Below the pieces are notes generated by a model, which saw only the letters and a program-made list of their open reading frames with translations, did not search any database and had not been told where the DNA came from. Both the position numbers and the translations under genes were made by a program. From assembly GCF_008806375.1 (NCBI RefSeq), contig NZ_WAAT01000028.1, positions 62,307-126,306 of the forward strand: 64,000 bases of DNA, read 5' to 3'. Below, one piece after another: positions 35,081 to 43,573 of this stretch; the stretch's first letter is position 1, and each line of letters opens with the position of its first letter. The DNA is from Pseudotamlana haliotis (GTDB taxonomy: Bacteria > Bacteroidota > Bacteroidia > Flavobacteriales > Flavobacteriaceae).

Positions 35081-35701
35081 ATGTCACAAGCATATAAAAT
35101 AAAATCATATTGTCACATTGAGGAAGGGGGGTTATCACTTAACGGTCAGGTTTTATATGCAGATACATCAAAACCATTTGCTGAATTTATAAAAGCGGCC
35201 TATAAGGCTGAAAACACCAAGTATTCCAAGTTTTTTAAAATGGATAACTTGAGCAAGTTGGCCTTTTTAGCGGCTGATGTTTTACTGAAAAATGAAAAAA
35301 TAAACCCTGAAGAAGCACAGGATATTGCCATTGTGTTTTCTAACAAATCTTCCAGTTTAAACACCGATAGAAAACACCAAAATACTATTGAAGATTCATC
35401 AAATTACTTTCCTAGTCCAGCCATATTTGTGTACACTTTACCTAATATTTGCATCGGGGAGATTAGTATAAAATATAAATTGAATTCCGAAAATAGTTTC
35501 TTTATCTTTGAGCGGTTTAATGCCAATCATTTAAAGACCTATTCCGATATTTTGTTGTCTAAAAATAAGGCTAAAGAAGTACTTTGCGGATGGGTGGATT
35601 TTGATGATGAAGGCCATTATAAAGCCTTTTTATATTTGGTTGCTTTGGAAGGAGATATAGACAATAACGAACAAGAAATTAACAAATTATACAATATTTA
35701 A
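35081..35701 (+). CDS. KS-like protein reduced to the N-terminal part
   Basis: A 206-residue protein alignable with the N-terminal half of a ketosynthase: a KFFKMDNLSKLAFLAADVLL helix, AIVFSNKSSSL and PSPAIFVYTLPNICIGEIS. It stops before the positions of the catalytic Cys and both His, so it cannot condense chains by itself. Such short KS-like proteins recur in aryl-polyene and flexirubin operons and are not decay products here: the frame is intact and packed 1 base from each neighbour. I start at the ATG 35081, which avoids overlap; an upstream ATG at 35033 lies inside the methyltransferase gene. A scaffold or chain-length role is possible. Confidence 0.8.
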   Translation: MSQAYKIKSYCHIEEGGLSLNGQVLYADTSKPFAEFIKAAYKAENTKYSKFFKMDNLSKLAFLAADVLLKNEKINPEEAQDIAIVFSNKSSSLNTDRKHQNTIEDSSNYFPSPAIFVYTLPNICIGEISIKYKLNSENSFFIFERFNANHLKTYSDILLSKNKAKEVLCGWVDFDDEGHYKAFLYLVALEGDIDNNEQEINKLYNI

Positions 35702-35702
35702 T

Positions 35703-35963
35703 ATGGATGCTTTAAAGCAAGAATTAAAAGAATTTATCATAGAACAATTAAACCTAGAAGATATCAATGTTGAAGATATAGGGAATGACGATGCGCTTTT
35801 TGGAGATGGCCTAGGTTTAGACTCTATTGATGCTCTAGAACTTATTGTAATGTTAGATAAAAACTATGGTATTAAATTAACTGACCCAAAGCAAGGGCGT
35901 GCAATTTTCGAATCGATTAATACGATGGCCGATTATATTACAGCACACAGAACAACAAACTAA
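35703..35963 (+). CDS. Second acyl carrier protein
   Basis: An 86-residue carrier protein with LGLDSIDALELIVML (Ser41 as the phosphopantetheine site), acidic overall. It differs clearly from the carrier protein that opens the operon. It is placed between the KS fragment and the FabF-like/CLF pair, so it probably serves the polyene-building synthase while the first carrier serves the resorcinol branch; this split is inferred from position. The stop is 25 bases before the FabF-like start. Confidence 0.93.
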   Translation: MDALKQELKEFIIEQLNLEDINVEDIGNDDALFGDGLGLDSIDALELIVMLDKNYGIKLTDPKQGRAIFESINTMADYITAHRTTN

Positions 35964-35988
35964 AAAACGCTTAAAGTATTCTAAATTT

Positions 35989-37191
35989 ATGAGTAAAGGC
36001 GTTGCTATAACGGGAATGGGAATCATTTCTGCCATTGGAAACAATGTTGCAGAAAACTATCAGTCTTTAATTGAAGGCCGAAAGGGGATTTCTAGAGTCT
36101 CAAAAATAAAAACCAATCATGTGAATGATATTATGGTTGGTGAAATTGCCTTTACAAATGAAGAACTTATTGCGCAAATAGGTTTAAATCCTGATAACAG
36201 CTTTACAAGAACGGCTTTACTGGGATGTTTAGCTGCTAAAGAAGCGGTTAACAATGCTGGAATAGATAATATAACAGCATATAATACAGGGTTAATTTCC
36301 TCAACTAGTGTTGGGGGTATGGACATGACCGAGCAGTATTACTACGAGTCTTTTGAAAATGAAGCTGTTCAAAAGTATATTGAGAGTCATCATGCTGGCG
36401 ATTCTACCCAAAAAATAGCACAGCAATTAGGTATTGATAAGAGTTTAGTGACTACCATTAGTACGGCTTGCTCTTCCGCAGCAAATGCGATTATGCTAGG
36501 GGCGCGTTTAATTAAATCAGGAGAGCTTGATCGTGTCGTGGTTGGTGGTGCAGATTGCCTATCTAAGTTCACGATAAACGGATTTAAAACCCTGATGATT
36601 TTATCAGATACTTACAATACGCCTTTTGATGAAAATCGTAAGGGGTTGAACTTAGGCGAAGCTGCGGCTTACTTAGTTTTAGAGTCTGATGCTATTGTTC
36701 AAAAAGAAAACAAAGCAGTTTTAGCTTACGTAAAGGGCTATGGTAACGCGAATGATGCTTTTCATCAAACCGCGTCATCTGAGAATGGTGATGGCGCCAC
36801 TTTAGCCATGCAAAAAGCCTTAAAGGTAGCAGGTTATACTCCTGAGAATATCGATTATATTAATGCTCACGGTACGGCAACAGGAAATAATGATTTATCG
36901 GAAGGCCGGGCGATTATTCGAGTTTTTGAAGATAGAGTACCTGATTTTAGCTCTACAAAAGCCTATACAGGACACACCTTAGCAGCAGCCGGAGCGATTG
37001 AAGCGGTTTATTCCATTTTAGCACTTCAGAATGATGTGATTTACCCAAATTTGAACTTCAAAACGCAAATGAAAGAGTTTGATATACGTCCACAACTTGA
37101 GGTCAAGAAAAAAACATTAAATGCTGTGATGTCGAATTCCTTTGGTTTTGGTGGGAATTGTTCCACGGTAATTTTTTCAAAAGAATCCTAA
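35989..37191 (+). CDS. FabF-like ketosynthase (KS of a KS-CLF pair)
   Basis: A 400-residue KAS II-type enzyme with all catalytic residues: Cys161 in TISTACSSAANAI, His in YINAHGTATGNNDLSE and His in AYTGHTLAAAGAIE. It ends with SFGFGGNCSTVIF, as usual. It stands 10 bases before a chain-length-factor-like gene, the normal arrangement of a type II KS-CLF heterodimer, and corresponds to the elongating ketosynthase of aryl-polyene systems. The ATG at 35989 gives the canonical VAITGMG start; a frame extension to 35899 overlaps the carrier gene and is rejected. Confidence 0.92.
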   Translation: MSKGVAITGMGIISAIGNNVAENYQSLIEGRKGISRVSKIKTNHVNDIMVGEIAFTNEELIAQIGLNPDNSFTRTALLGCLAAKEAVNNAGIDNITAYNTGLISSTSVGGMDMTEQYYYESFENEAVQKYIESHHAGDSTQKIAQQLGIDKSLVTTISTACSSAANAIMLGARLIKSGELDRVVVGGADCLSKFTINGFKTLMILSDTYNTPFDENRKGLNLGEAAAYLVLESDAIVQKENKAVLAYVKGYGNANDAFHQTASSENGDGATLAMQKALKVAGYTPENIDYINAHGTATGNNDLSEGRAIIRVFEDRVPDFSSTKAYTGHTLAAAGAIEAVYSILALQNDVIYPNLNFKTQMKEFDIRPQLEVKKKTLNAVMSNSFGFGGNCSTVIFSKES

Positions 37192-37201
37192 ATAAAAAAC
37201 A

Positions 37202-38266
37202 TTGAAAAAGGTTTACATAAATAGTATCGCTTCTATTTCAGCTCAAAAAACATTTGATCAAGCTGAGTTTTTAACTGATCTTATAGATCATGAAGCAATT
37301 GTGATTCCTGTTGTAAACCCTAATTATAAAGCTTTTATTCCACCAGCGGCAGCAAGACGTATGGCTAAAGGAATAAAAATGAGTATTGTGGCTTCAAAAA
37401 TGGCTGTTCAAGAAGCAGGACTAGAGCAAGTTGATGCGATTATTACCGGAACAGGTATGGGCTGTTTACGAGATTCTGAAAAATTCTTAAGCAACCTCAT
37501 TGATAATGATGAGCAGTATTTAACACCAACGTCTTTTATCCAGTCAACGCATAATACGGTTGGCGGACAAGTGGCATTAGAATTAAAATGCAAAGGTTAT
37601 AACTTCACGTACGTTCACTCGAGCAATTCGTTTGAGTCGGCCCTGTTAGATGCAAAACTGCAACTAGCCTCAGGAGAAGAAGACGATATTTTGGTTGGTG
37701 GTATTGATGAAATTGGAGACCACACGTTCAAGCTTCAAGAGTTAGTTGGTCATGTGAAACGAGAAGCTGTAAAGACTTCAGAATTATTAAAATCTAAAAC
37801 TTCGGGTGCTGTTTTTGGAGAAGGTGCCAACTTTTTTGTGCTTTCTAACAAAAAACAAGCCTCGTCATATGCTGAGTTAATAGCAGTAAAGATGTTTAAT
37901 ACTTTGCCTAAAATTAGCGTGCCGGAAACAGCAACCGCTTTTTTAGCCAATAATGGTTTCTCAGCAGAAGATATTGACTTAGTGGTTCTTGGCTATAACG
38001 GTGATGTAGATTATGATAGCTGCTATGATGTTTTAAGTCATGAGCTATTTAATGATACCCAACAAGCCTATTACAAACATCTCTCTGGAGAGTTTAATAC
38101 GGCTTCGTCATTCGGTTTTTGGTTGGCTTCAAAAGTTTTAAAGCTTCAGTCGCTTCCAGAAGTAGTTAAGTTAAACGACATCAAGTCTTCAGGGTTTAAA
38201 ACCGTTTTACTCTACAACCAATATCGTGGTGAAAATCATAGTTTTACTTTATTAAAAACATGCTAA
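37202..38266 (+). CDS. Chain-length-factor-like KS without catalytic residues
   Basis: A 354-residue KS-fold protein. At the nucleophile position the sequence reads TYVHSSNSFESAL, so Asn142 (or a neighbouring Ser) replaces Cys. The AHGTxT histidine is absent (LGYNGDVDYDS), and the second His is replaced in HLSGEFNTASSFG. Loss of all three residues with the fold kept defines a chain length factor. It would pair with the ketosynthase 10 bases upstream and set chain length. The start is a TTG at 37202. It overlaps the deacetylase gene by 7 bases. Confidence 0.87.
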   Translation: MKKVYINSIASISAQKTFDQAEFLTDLIDHEAIVIPVVNPNYKAFIPPAAARRMAKGIKMSIVASKMAVQEAGLEQVDAIITGTGMGCLRDSEKFLSNLIDNDEQYLTPTSFIQSTHNTVGGQVALELKCKGYNFTYVHSSNSFESALLDAKLQLASGEEDDILVGGIDEIGDHTFKLQELVGHVKREAVKTSELLKSKTSGAVFGEGANFFVLSNKKQASSYAELIAVKMFNTLPKISVPETATAFLANNGFSAEDIDLVVLGYNGDVDYDSCYDVLSHELFNDTQQAYYKHLSGEFNTASSFGFWLASKVLKLQSLPEVVKLNDIKSSGFKTVLLYNQYRGENHSFTLLKTC

Positions 38267-39036
38267 ATTTTAAATCGGTAAATATTATAGCAGGCTTAAC
38301 GTGTTTGGGTTTGTTAGCATTATGCCTTTTTTATGATTTATCTCTAATCTACCTTTTTATTATATTATTGCTGTGGCTTTTAATCACAGGTTTAGGTTCT
38401 GCTTTTATTGGTTGGAACTACCATTTGTCTTCTTTAAACGCGAATTACAAAACCAACAAAAACCAAATAGCCATTACCTTTGATGATGGTCCGAATCCCG
38501 AATTCACACCAAAAGTTCTAAAACTCCTTAAAACTTATAATGCCAAAGCGACCTTCTTTTGCATAGGAAAACATATAGAAGCATACCCTGAGATTTTTAA
38601 GAGTATTTTAGAAGCCCAACATGTGGTTGGTAACCATACGTATTCGCATAGCAATCGTTTTGGTTTTTTCGGAACTGAAGAAGTGGTTAAAGAGTTGCAA
38701 CGCACTAATACTGTTATTGAAAAACAATGCGGACTAAAAATGAACCTGTATCGTCCGGCTTTCGGAGTTACAAACCCCAATATAAGACGCGCTTTGGGAA
38801 TAACCGGGCTCCAATCGGTGGGCTGGAGTAAACGTTCATTAGATACTACCAAATTAGGCAAAAAGGCGATTTTAAAATGTATTACAACTAATTTAAAAGC
38901 GGGAGACGTCATTCTATTGCATGACAGCAGTGAGAAAACTGTTCTTGTTTTGGAACAGTTATTGTTATTTTTGCAGGAACAAAACTTGAAACCCGTCACT
39001 ATAGACACCTTATTTGATATCAAAGCCTATGCGTAA
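38260..39036 (+). CDS. Polysaccharide deacetylase (NodB) family protein
   Basis: A 258-residue protein with two N-terminal hydrophobic helices (about 7-23 and 28-48) and a NodB domain: ITFDDGPNPEFTPKVL (catalytic Asp and metal Asp), GNHTYSHSN (metal His pair), YRPAFG and GDVILLHDS. NodB enzymes remove N- or O-acetyl groups. In flexirubin-type operons its substrate is unclear; removal of a protecting acyl group or cell-wall modification for export are possibilities. It overlaps both neighbours by 7-8 bases, so it belongs to the operon. Confidence 0.88.
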   Translation: MLNFKSVNIIAGLTCLGLLALCLFYDLSLIYLFIILLLWLLITGLGSAFIGWNYHLSSLNANYKTNKNQIAITFDDGPNPEFTPKVLKLLKTYNAKATFFCIGKHIEAYPEIFKSILEAQHVVGNHTYSHSNRFGFFGTEEVVKELQRTNTVIEKQCGLKMNLYRPAFGVTNPNIRRALGITGLQSVGWSKRSLDTTKLGKKAILKCITTNLKAGDVILLHDSSEKTVLVLEQLLLFLQEQNLKPVTIDTLFDIKAYA

Positions 39037-39646
39037 CCTTGTATTTCTAATCTTTTTTATTGTTTTCGCAACGCAAGGACAAACTAAAATGACGACCGAA
39101 GAAGCTTCGGCTCTAAAATTGAAAGCCCAGGCTTTTGCCAAGGATACTGAAAGCATCTTTAGTGATTTCACCCAATACAAGCACCTCGATTTTTTAGATA
39201 ATGATATCAAATCAACCGGAAAGTTAGCCTTTAAAGCGCCCGATCTTGTAAAATGGGCTTATGAAACACCGTTTTCTTATGCCATTATTTTTAGAGATAA
39301 CAAGATTTTCATAAACGATGAAGGCCGTAAAAGTGATATTGATATTGGGCGAAACAAAATGTTTAAGCAATTAAATAACCTCATAGTTAGTAGCGTTAAA
39401 GGCGACATGTTTGATGATGAAAAGTTCGTCATTGATTATTACAAACTTGAAAATGCAAGTTTAGTACATTTCAAACCCAAAGATGAAAAGCTAGCTAAAT
39501 TTATAAAAGCCTTCCACATCACTTTTAATGAAGCTGCCGATGTGGTAGAAGTTAAAATGATAGAATCTTCTCAAGATTACACTAAAATTGTATTTACTAA
39601 TAAAGTTTTAAACCAGCCTATAGATGATACGGTTTTTAAGCCTTAG
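39029..39646 (+). CDS. LolA-like periplasmic lipoprotein carrier
   Basis: A 205-residue exported protein: signal peptide (FLIFFIVFATQGQ) and then a LolA-type half-barrel pattern (FSDFTQYKHLDFLDNDIKSTGKLAFKAPDLVKWAY). Dedicated LolA-like proteins occur in aryl-polyene and flexirubin operons, where they probably carry the lipid-like pigment across the periplasm instead of lipoproteins. I start at the ATG 39029, which gives a normal signal peptide; an ATG at 39014 would add five residues. It overlaps the next gene by 23 bases. Confidence 0.83.
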   Translation: MRNLVFLIFFIVFATQGQTKMTTEEASALKLKAQAFAKDTESIFSDFTQYKHLDFLDNDIKSTGKLAFKAPDLVKWAYETPFSYAIIFRDNKIFINDEGRKSDIDIGRNKMFKQLNNLIVSSVKGDMFDDEKFVIDYYKLENASLVHFKPKDEKLAKFIKAFHITFNEAADVVEVKMIESSQDYTKIVFTNKVLNQPIDDTVFKP

Positions 39647-40229
39647 CCTGGTTTTACTTTTTGTTTCTTGTGCCTCGTATCCTGAGAAACAGCAATTTCA
39701 ATCCATAAACGACCAAGCTGACTTCCATAATGTGTATTTTTCAAATGTAGAAAAGGACTATGTTTACAAGGCTTCTATTGAAGTTTATGACAAAGTTTTT
39801 GGAGGAATTTTTATTGTAAAAAAGATTGATGACCTACATCATAGAGTAGTTTTTACTACCGAAATGGGAAATAAAATATTAGATTTTTCCTTTGATAAAG
39901 AAGCCTTTAAAGTCAATTCTATATTAGAAGCCCTTGATAAAAAAATACTCATTAATGTCTTAAAAAAAGACTTTAAAGTATTAATTACCGAAAATTTAAA
40001 GCTAAAGGCAGCCTTTAAGAGTGATAAACAAACGGTGGGTCAAACGGTTATCGATTCTGATGATTATTTTTACTTCGGAACAAACCCCTTGAATAAAATA
40101 GTGAAGAGTAAATGCGGAAAGGCACAAGTTGTGTTTACATTCTCAGAAATTAGTAATAATATTGCCCATAATATTAACATACAACATTTTAATATTAAGT
40201 TTAAAATGGGACTCAAATCAATCAACTAA
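39624..40229 (+). CDS. Predicted outer-membrane lipoprotein (201 aa)
   Basis: A 201-residue lipoprotein with lipobox VSCAS near residue 15 and a beta-rich body (YKASIEVYDKVFGGIFIVKKI, HRVVFTTEMGNKILDFSF). Aryl-polyene operons commonly pair a LolA-like protein with a small lipoprotein (DUF3261-type); this one holds that position and has a similar profile, so it may be the outer-membrane acceptor, LolB-like in role. I could not confirm the family by eye. Confidence 0.72.
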   Translation: MIRFLSLSLVLLFVSCASYPEKQQFQSINDQADFHNVYFSNVEKDYVYKASIEVYDKVFGGIFIVKKIDDLHHRVVFTTEMGNKILDFSFDKEAFKVNSILEALDKKILINVLKKDFKVLITENLKLKAAFKSDKQTVGQTVIDSDDYFYFGTNPLNKIVKSKCGKAQVVFTFSEISNNIAHNINIQHFNIKFKMGLKSIN

Positions 40230-40244
40230 AAGGAACCAATTTTT

Positions 40245-40838
40245 ATGAAAAAAACGATATTAGCACTCTGCTTATCTACATTAATGACAGTGTCTTATGC
40301 TCAAAATAAAGCCTCTTTTGGATTAAAAGGCGGTGTTAATTTATCAAATATATCAAAGGCCAACCTGGAGACTAAAACTGGATTTAACTTGAGTATGTTT
40401 GCTAATATTCAATTCACAGAACTTTATGCCCTTCAACCAGAATTAGGCTATTCGCTTCAAGGCGGACAAAGTGATGGGTATTCAGAAGCCGATATGGATA
40501 TTCACTACATCTCGGTGGCTGTTGCTAATAAATTTTTTATAAAGGATTCTGGGCTCCATTTTATCGTAGCGCCTGGTTTAGATTTTGATGCCGATGATAC
40601 TTTGGTGGGCTTATACAATGACGCCGACGGGAATGATGTGACTTTTGTGGATCTTACCTTTGCCTTTGGTCTTGGTTATGAGTTTGATAACGGATTAGGT
40701 TTTGAGGCGCGATATAAACAAGGAACTATAGATGTTTTCTCTGATGCTTTTAATAGTTTTGATTCTGATCTACTGAGCAGAGAAACCCAATTGAATTCGA
40801 CCTTTCAAATAGGGGTGTTTTATAAATTCAAGTTTTAA
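40245..40838 (+). CDS. Outer-membrane beta-barrel protein (PorT/OmpW-like)
   Basis: A 197-residue protein with a signal peptide (LALCLSTLMTVSYAQ) and an eight-strand-like barrel pattern. It begins with FGLKGGVNLSNISK, typical of Bacteroidota 'porin family/outer membrane beta-barrel' proteins, and ends with QIGVFYKFKF, aromatic at the C-terminus. It may provide an outer-membrane site for insertion of the pigment or have a structural role. It lies within the operon with gaps of 15 and 4 bases. Confidence 0.82.
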   Translation: MKKTILALCLSTLMTVSYAQNKASFGLKGGVNLSNISKANLETKTGFNLSMFANIQFTELYALQPELGYSLQGGQSDGYSEADMDIHYISVAVANKFFIKDSGLHFIVAPGLDFDADDTLVGLYNDADGNDVTFVDLTFAFGLGYEFDNGLGFEARYKQGTIDVFSDAFNSFDSDLLSRETQLNSTFQIGVFYKFKF

Positions 40839-40842
40839 TGAT

Positions 40843-41211
40843 ATGCAACTAAAAGATTTTTATACGGTAAATGATTTATTAGTAGATGACGCGGTAACAA
40901 CTGCACAAATTACAATTAATAAAGATCATGATATTTTTAAAGGACATTTCCCTGGTAATCCGGTAACCCCAGGGGTTTGCATGATGCAAATCATTAAAGA
41001 ACTGACCGAAGAAGTAGTTGGTAAAAAGTTATTTATGCAAAGCTCGAGTAATATCAAGTTTATGGCAATTATTAACCCTGAAAAAACACCAGATTTAGAA
41101 ATTCAATTGAATATCACCGAAACTGAAACAGGGTATAAGGTTAAAAACACAACACGTTTTGAAGATACTGTGGCATTAAAATTGTCGAGTAGTTATACTG
41201 AAAAACAATAG
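40843..41211 (+). CDS. FabZ-like hotdog dehydratase keeping the catalytic His
   Basis: A 122-residue hotdog protein with GHFPGNPVTPGV (His35), the FabZ-type catalytic histidine block that the two earlier hotdog proteins have lost. Instead of the usual acidic residue in the following helix it has Gln49 (VCMMQIIKEL). It is thus the mirror image of the products at 28133 and 28563 and could complete a site with either in a heterodimer. A role in dehydrating 3-hydroxyacyl-ACP during polyene synthesis is inferred from the operon. Confidence 0.83.
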   Translation: MQLKDFYTVNDLLVDDAVTTAQITINKDHDIFKGHFPGNPVTPGVCMMQIIKELTEEVVGKKLFMQSSSNIKFMAIINPEKTPDLEIQLNITETETGYKVKNTTRFEDTVALKLSSSYTEKQ

Positions 41212-41213
41212 TT

Positions 41214-41705
41214 ATGAAGTATGTATTGGCATTTACTCTTTTATTTATAGCTCAGTCTGTCGATTTAGACACGATTAGAGCGGCCTATAAATATGCGGCT
41301 CAGGATTCCAGTAAAATTGAAACGCTTTACAACGATTTAGAAGGTGTGACTAAAGCCGATAGCGTAGAGCTTGTAGCCTACAAAGGGGCTATAGTGGCGC
41401 TTATGGCTAGGAGTGCCAAAAGCATAAAGGGAAAGAAGGAAGGTTTTCTAGACGGTGTTGGCTTGGTTGAATATGCGGTAGATAAAGATTCAAGTAACAT
41501 TGAAGTACGTTTTGTAAGGCTTAGTATTCAACAGAATGTGCCAAAATTTTTGAGGTATAATGATGCTATTGAAAACGACAAAGCGTTTATTTTAGAGAAT
41601 TTTAACGGAATTACCAGTCGTTCTTTAAAAAGTCATATTGCAGATTATGTTTCCCATTCCAAACACTTTACAGACGAAGAAAAAGCACGAATGATAGGCT
41701 TATAA
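41214..41705 (+). CDS. Exported protein of unknown function (163 aa), last operon gene
   Basis: A 163-residue protein with a short signal (YVLAFTLLFIAQSV) and an all-helical body. It includes TIRAAYKYAAQDSSKIETLY, DSVELVAYKGAIVALMARSAKS, VEYAVDKDSSNIEVRFVRLSIQ and a C-terminal ITSRSLKSHIADYV. The helix-pair pattern resembles TPR-like proteins seen at the end of flexirubin-type gene sets. Its function is unknown. It is 2 bases after the dehydratase gene, and the convergent hydrolase gene ends 27 bases later. No hairpin terminator is obvious. Confidence 0.77.
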   Translation: MKYVLAFTLLFIAQSVDLDTIRAAYKYAAQDSSKIETLYNDLEGVTKADSVELVAYKGAIVALMARSAKSIKGKKEGFLDGVGLVEYAVDKDSSNIEVRFVRLSIQQNVPKFLRYNDAIENDKAFILENFNGITSRSLKSHIADYVSHSKHFTDEEKARMIGL

Positions 41706-41732
41706 ATAACTGTAGTTTTCCATGGCTTTTCC

Positions 41733-42671
41733 TTACTCTAAAAAAGTAGTGATTGCTTTGTTTACAGCTTCCGATTGGTCAATACTTAGAAAATGCCCTG
41801 CACTCTCAATAACTTCTGTTTTGTCTCTAAATAATAATTCATCAGCTTTTTCTAAACTTTCTTCAGAATTAATAACATCAGCATCGCCTATTAAAACCAA
41901 TACAGGAATGGTAATAGATCTTAATTCTTCGTCAGAAAAAGGTTTCATCTGCAGCATACTGGTATTGGTTTTTGCATATTTATTAGCCAGATAAAACTGT
42001 TTTTTATAAATCGAATTAATTTTTTCTGGATGTGATGAAAAGGTTTCTAAGGTGCGCTCAAATTTTTTCTTACTTGGAAATAGTTTTAAAAATAAAGCTT
42101 GAGAAGTTTGTCTCAAATTATCTACATATTCAAAAGTTTGCGCCGGACTTAGCAGTACCAATTTGTTAATGTTTTGGTTTTGTTGAATAGCTAACAAGGT
42201 GGCTATCCAACCGCCACGAGAGGCTGCCACTAAATCAAAGTTTTTTAAATGGTAGTGTTCAAAAATACTGTTGTACCAAATGATAATTTCTTCAGAAGTT
42301 AAGGCGTTTTTGGTTAAGGCTGACTTTCCAGGTTCCATTAAAAAGTCAATCGCATATACGCGGTGTTTTTCAGATAAGGCTTTTATATTAGGATACCACA
42401 TAGTTGAACTCGCGTCCATACCGTGTAATAGCACCATTTGTTTGCCGTCTTCGGGTCCAGAAATAATAACATGAGCTGGGCCGTATGGCGTATCTACGGT
42501 ATCTTCTGTATACGGTACTGGCCATAAGTTTAGAGCTTGGTTATAAGCGTTGATATAGGTGTTTTTTTCTTTTTTATTCTGAAAAACATAATCATCAAAC
42601 CCCGTTTGCTTAGAGGAAGCACATCCGAAGCATAAAATTAGTATGGTAACTTTTAAAATTAACTTTCTCAT
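41733..42671 (-). CDS. Alpha/beta-hydrolase lipoprotein
   Basis: A 312-residue lipoprotein (lipobox FGCA, Cys17) with an alpha/beta-hydrolase fold: oxyanion block LLHGMDASSTMW, nucleophile elbow VAASRGGWIA (Ser), acid in IGDADVIN and the catalytic His in ESAGHFLSIDQ. The natural ester or amide substrate is unknown. It is convergent with the resorcinol operon. Because flexirubins are esters, an esterase role in turnover is conceivable, but nothing in the sequence shows it. The ATG at 42671 gives a compact signal; an upstream ATG at 42686 is possible. Confidence 0.84.
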   Translation of the reverse strand: MRKLILKVTILILCFGCASSKQTGFDDYVFQNKKEKNTYINAYNQALNLWPVPYTEDTVDTPYGPAHVIISGPEDGKQMVLLHGMDASSTMWYPNIKALSEKHRVYAIDFLMEPGKSALTKNALTSEEIIIWYNSIFEHYHLKNFDLVAASRGGWIATLLAIQQNQNINKLVLLSPAQTFEYVDNLRQTSQALFLKLFPSKKKFERTLETFSSHPEKINSIYKKQFYLANKYAKTNTSMLQMKPFSDEELRSITIPVLVLIGDADVINSEESLEKADELLFRDKTEVIESAGHFLSIDQSEAVNKAITTFLE

Positions 42672-42793
42672 TAATTTGTAATTCAAATGGTAAATGCACT
42701 TTTCCTAAAAGGCATATGATTGACCTAATATAGCTAAAAAAACGAGTGGTAAATTTAATTTAATTAACCCTATAGCTTTAAAAAGGCATAAAA

Positions 42794-42840
42794 AAACCTC
42801 GATTTAGCGTAATGGAGCCAATAGAGGTTTGATTAATAAA
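42794..42840 (-). terminator. Possible terminator after rpe
   Basis: AAACCTC (42794-42800) and GAGGTTT (42834-42840) can pair around a 33-base loop, with an A run on the left that is a U run in the minus-strand transcript. The long loop makes this uncertain. Confidence 0.4.
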
Positions 42841-42856
42841 AAATGGCTTTTTGCTA

Positions 42857-43519
42857 TTATGAATTAGCAATCGCTTTTAAGTCTTTTATAGTTTCTATTT
42901 GAGTACTGCTTTTAAACACGTAACTTCCAGCAACTAAAACATCGGCACCGGCATCTGTTAGTTGCTTGGCGTTTTTATCGGTTACACCACCATCTATTTC
43001 AATAAGTGTATTGGCACCTCTTGTCACAATAAGTTCTTTAAGTTGTTGTACTTTTTTATAGGTGTTCTCAATGAAACTTTGCCCGCCAAAGCCAGGGTTT
43101 ACACTCATGATACATACCAAGTCAATATCGTTAATTACGTCTTCTAAAACGTTGATATTAGTGTGTGGATTTAGTGCCACACCAGCTTTCATGCCTTCAG
43201 CCTTTATAGCTTGTAGCGTGCGGTGTAAGTGGGTACAAGCTTCGTAGTGTACAGTTAAAATATCACTACCTAGTTCTGCAAAAGTTTTGATGTATCTATC
43301 AGGATCGACAATCATTAAATGCACATCAATGGTTTTTTTAGCATGTTTGGAGATGGCTTGTAAAACAGGCATACCAAAGGAAATGTTTGGTACAAAAACA
43401 CCATCCATAATATCAATATGAAACCAATCGGCTTCACTTTGATTAACCATTTCTATATCACGTTGAAGGTTAGCAAAATCTGCTGCTAATACCGATGGAG
43501 CAATTAATTTAGAACTCAT
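42857..43519 (-). CDS. rpe: Ribulose-phosphate 3-epimerase
   Basis: A 220-residue TIM-barrel enzyme that interconverts ribulose 5-phosphate and xylulose 5-phosphate in the pentose phosphate pathway. All family blocks are present: APSVLAADFANL, HIDIMDGVFVPNISFG, DVHLMIVDP, CIMSVNPGFGGQSF and LIEIDGGV. It is cytoplasmic and of normal length. The BLUF gene lies 54 bases upstream on the same strand; the two could be cotranscribed but are functionally unrelated. Confidence 0.96.
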   Translation of the reverse strand: MSSKLIAPSVLAADFANLQRDIEMVNQSEADWFHIDIMDGVFVPNISFGMPVLQAISKHAKKTIDVHLMIVDPDRYIKTFAELGSDILTVHYEACTHLHRTLQAIKAEGMKAGVALNPHTNINVLEDVINDIDLVCIMSVNPGFGGQSFIENTYKKVQQLKELIVTRGANTLIEIDGGVTDKNAKQLTDAGADVLVAGSYVFKSSTQIETIKDLKAIANS

Positions 43520-43573
43520 GAGATTGTTGATTATAATTTCGGCAAAAATAAAGGTTTTGTGTTTGTTAGGGGA

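Noticed and set aside
35899-35988. N-terminal extension of the FabF-like gene
   Set aside because: It overlaps the carrier-protein gene, and the canonical KS start is at 35989.
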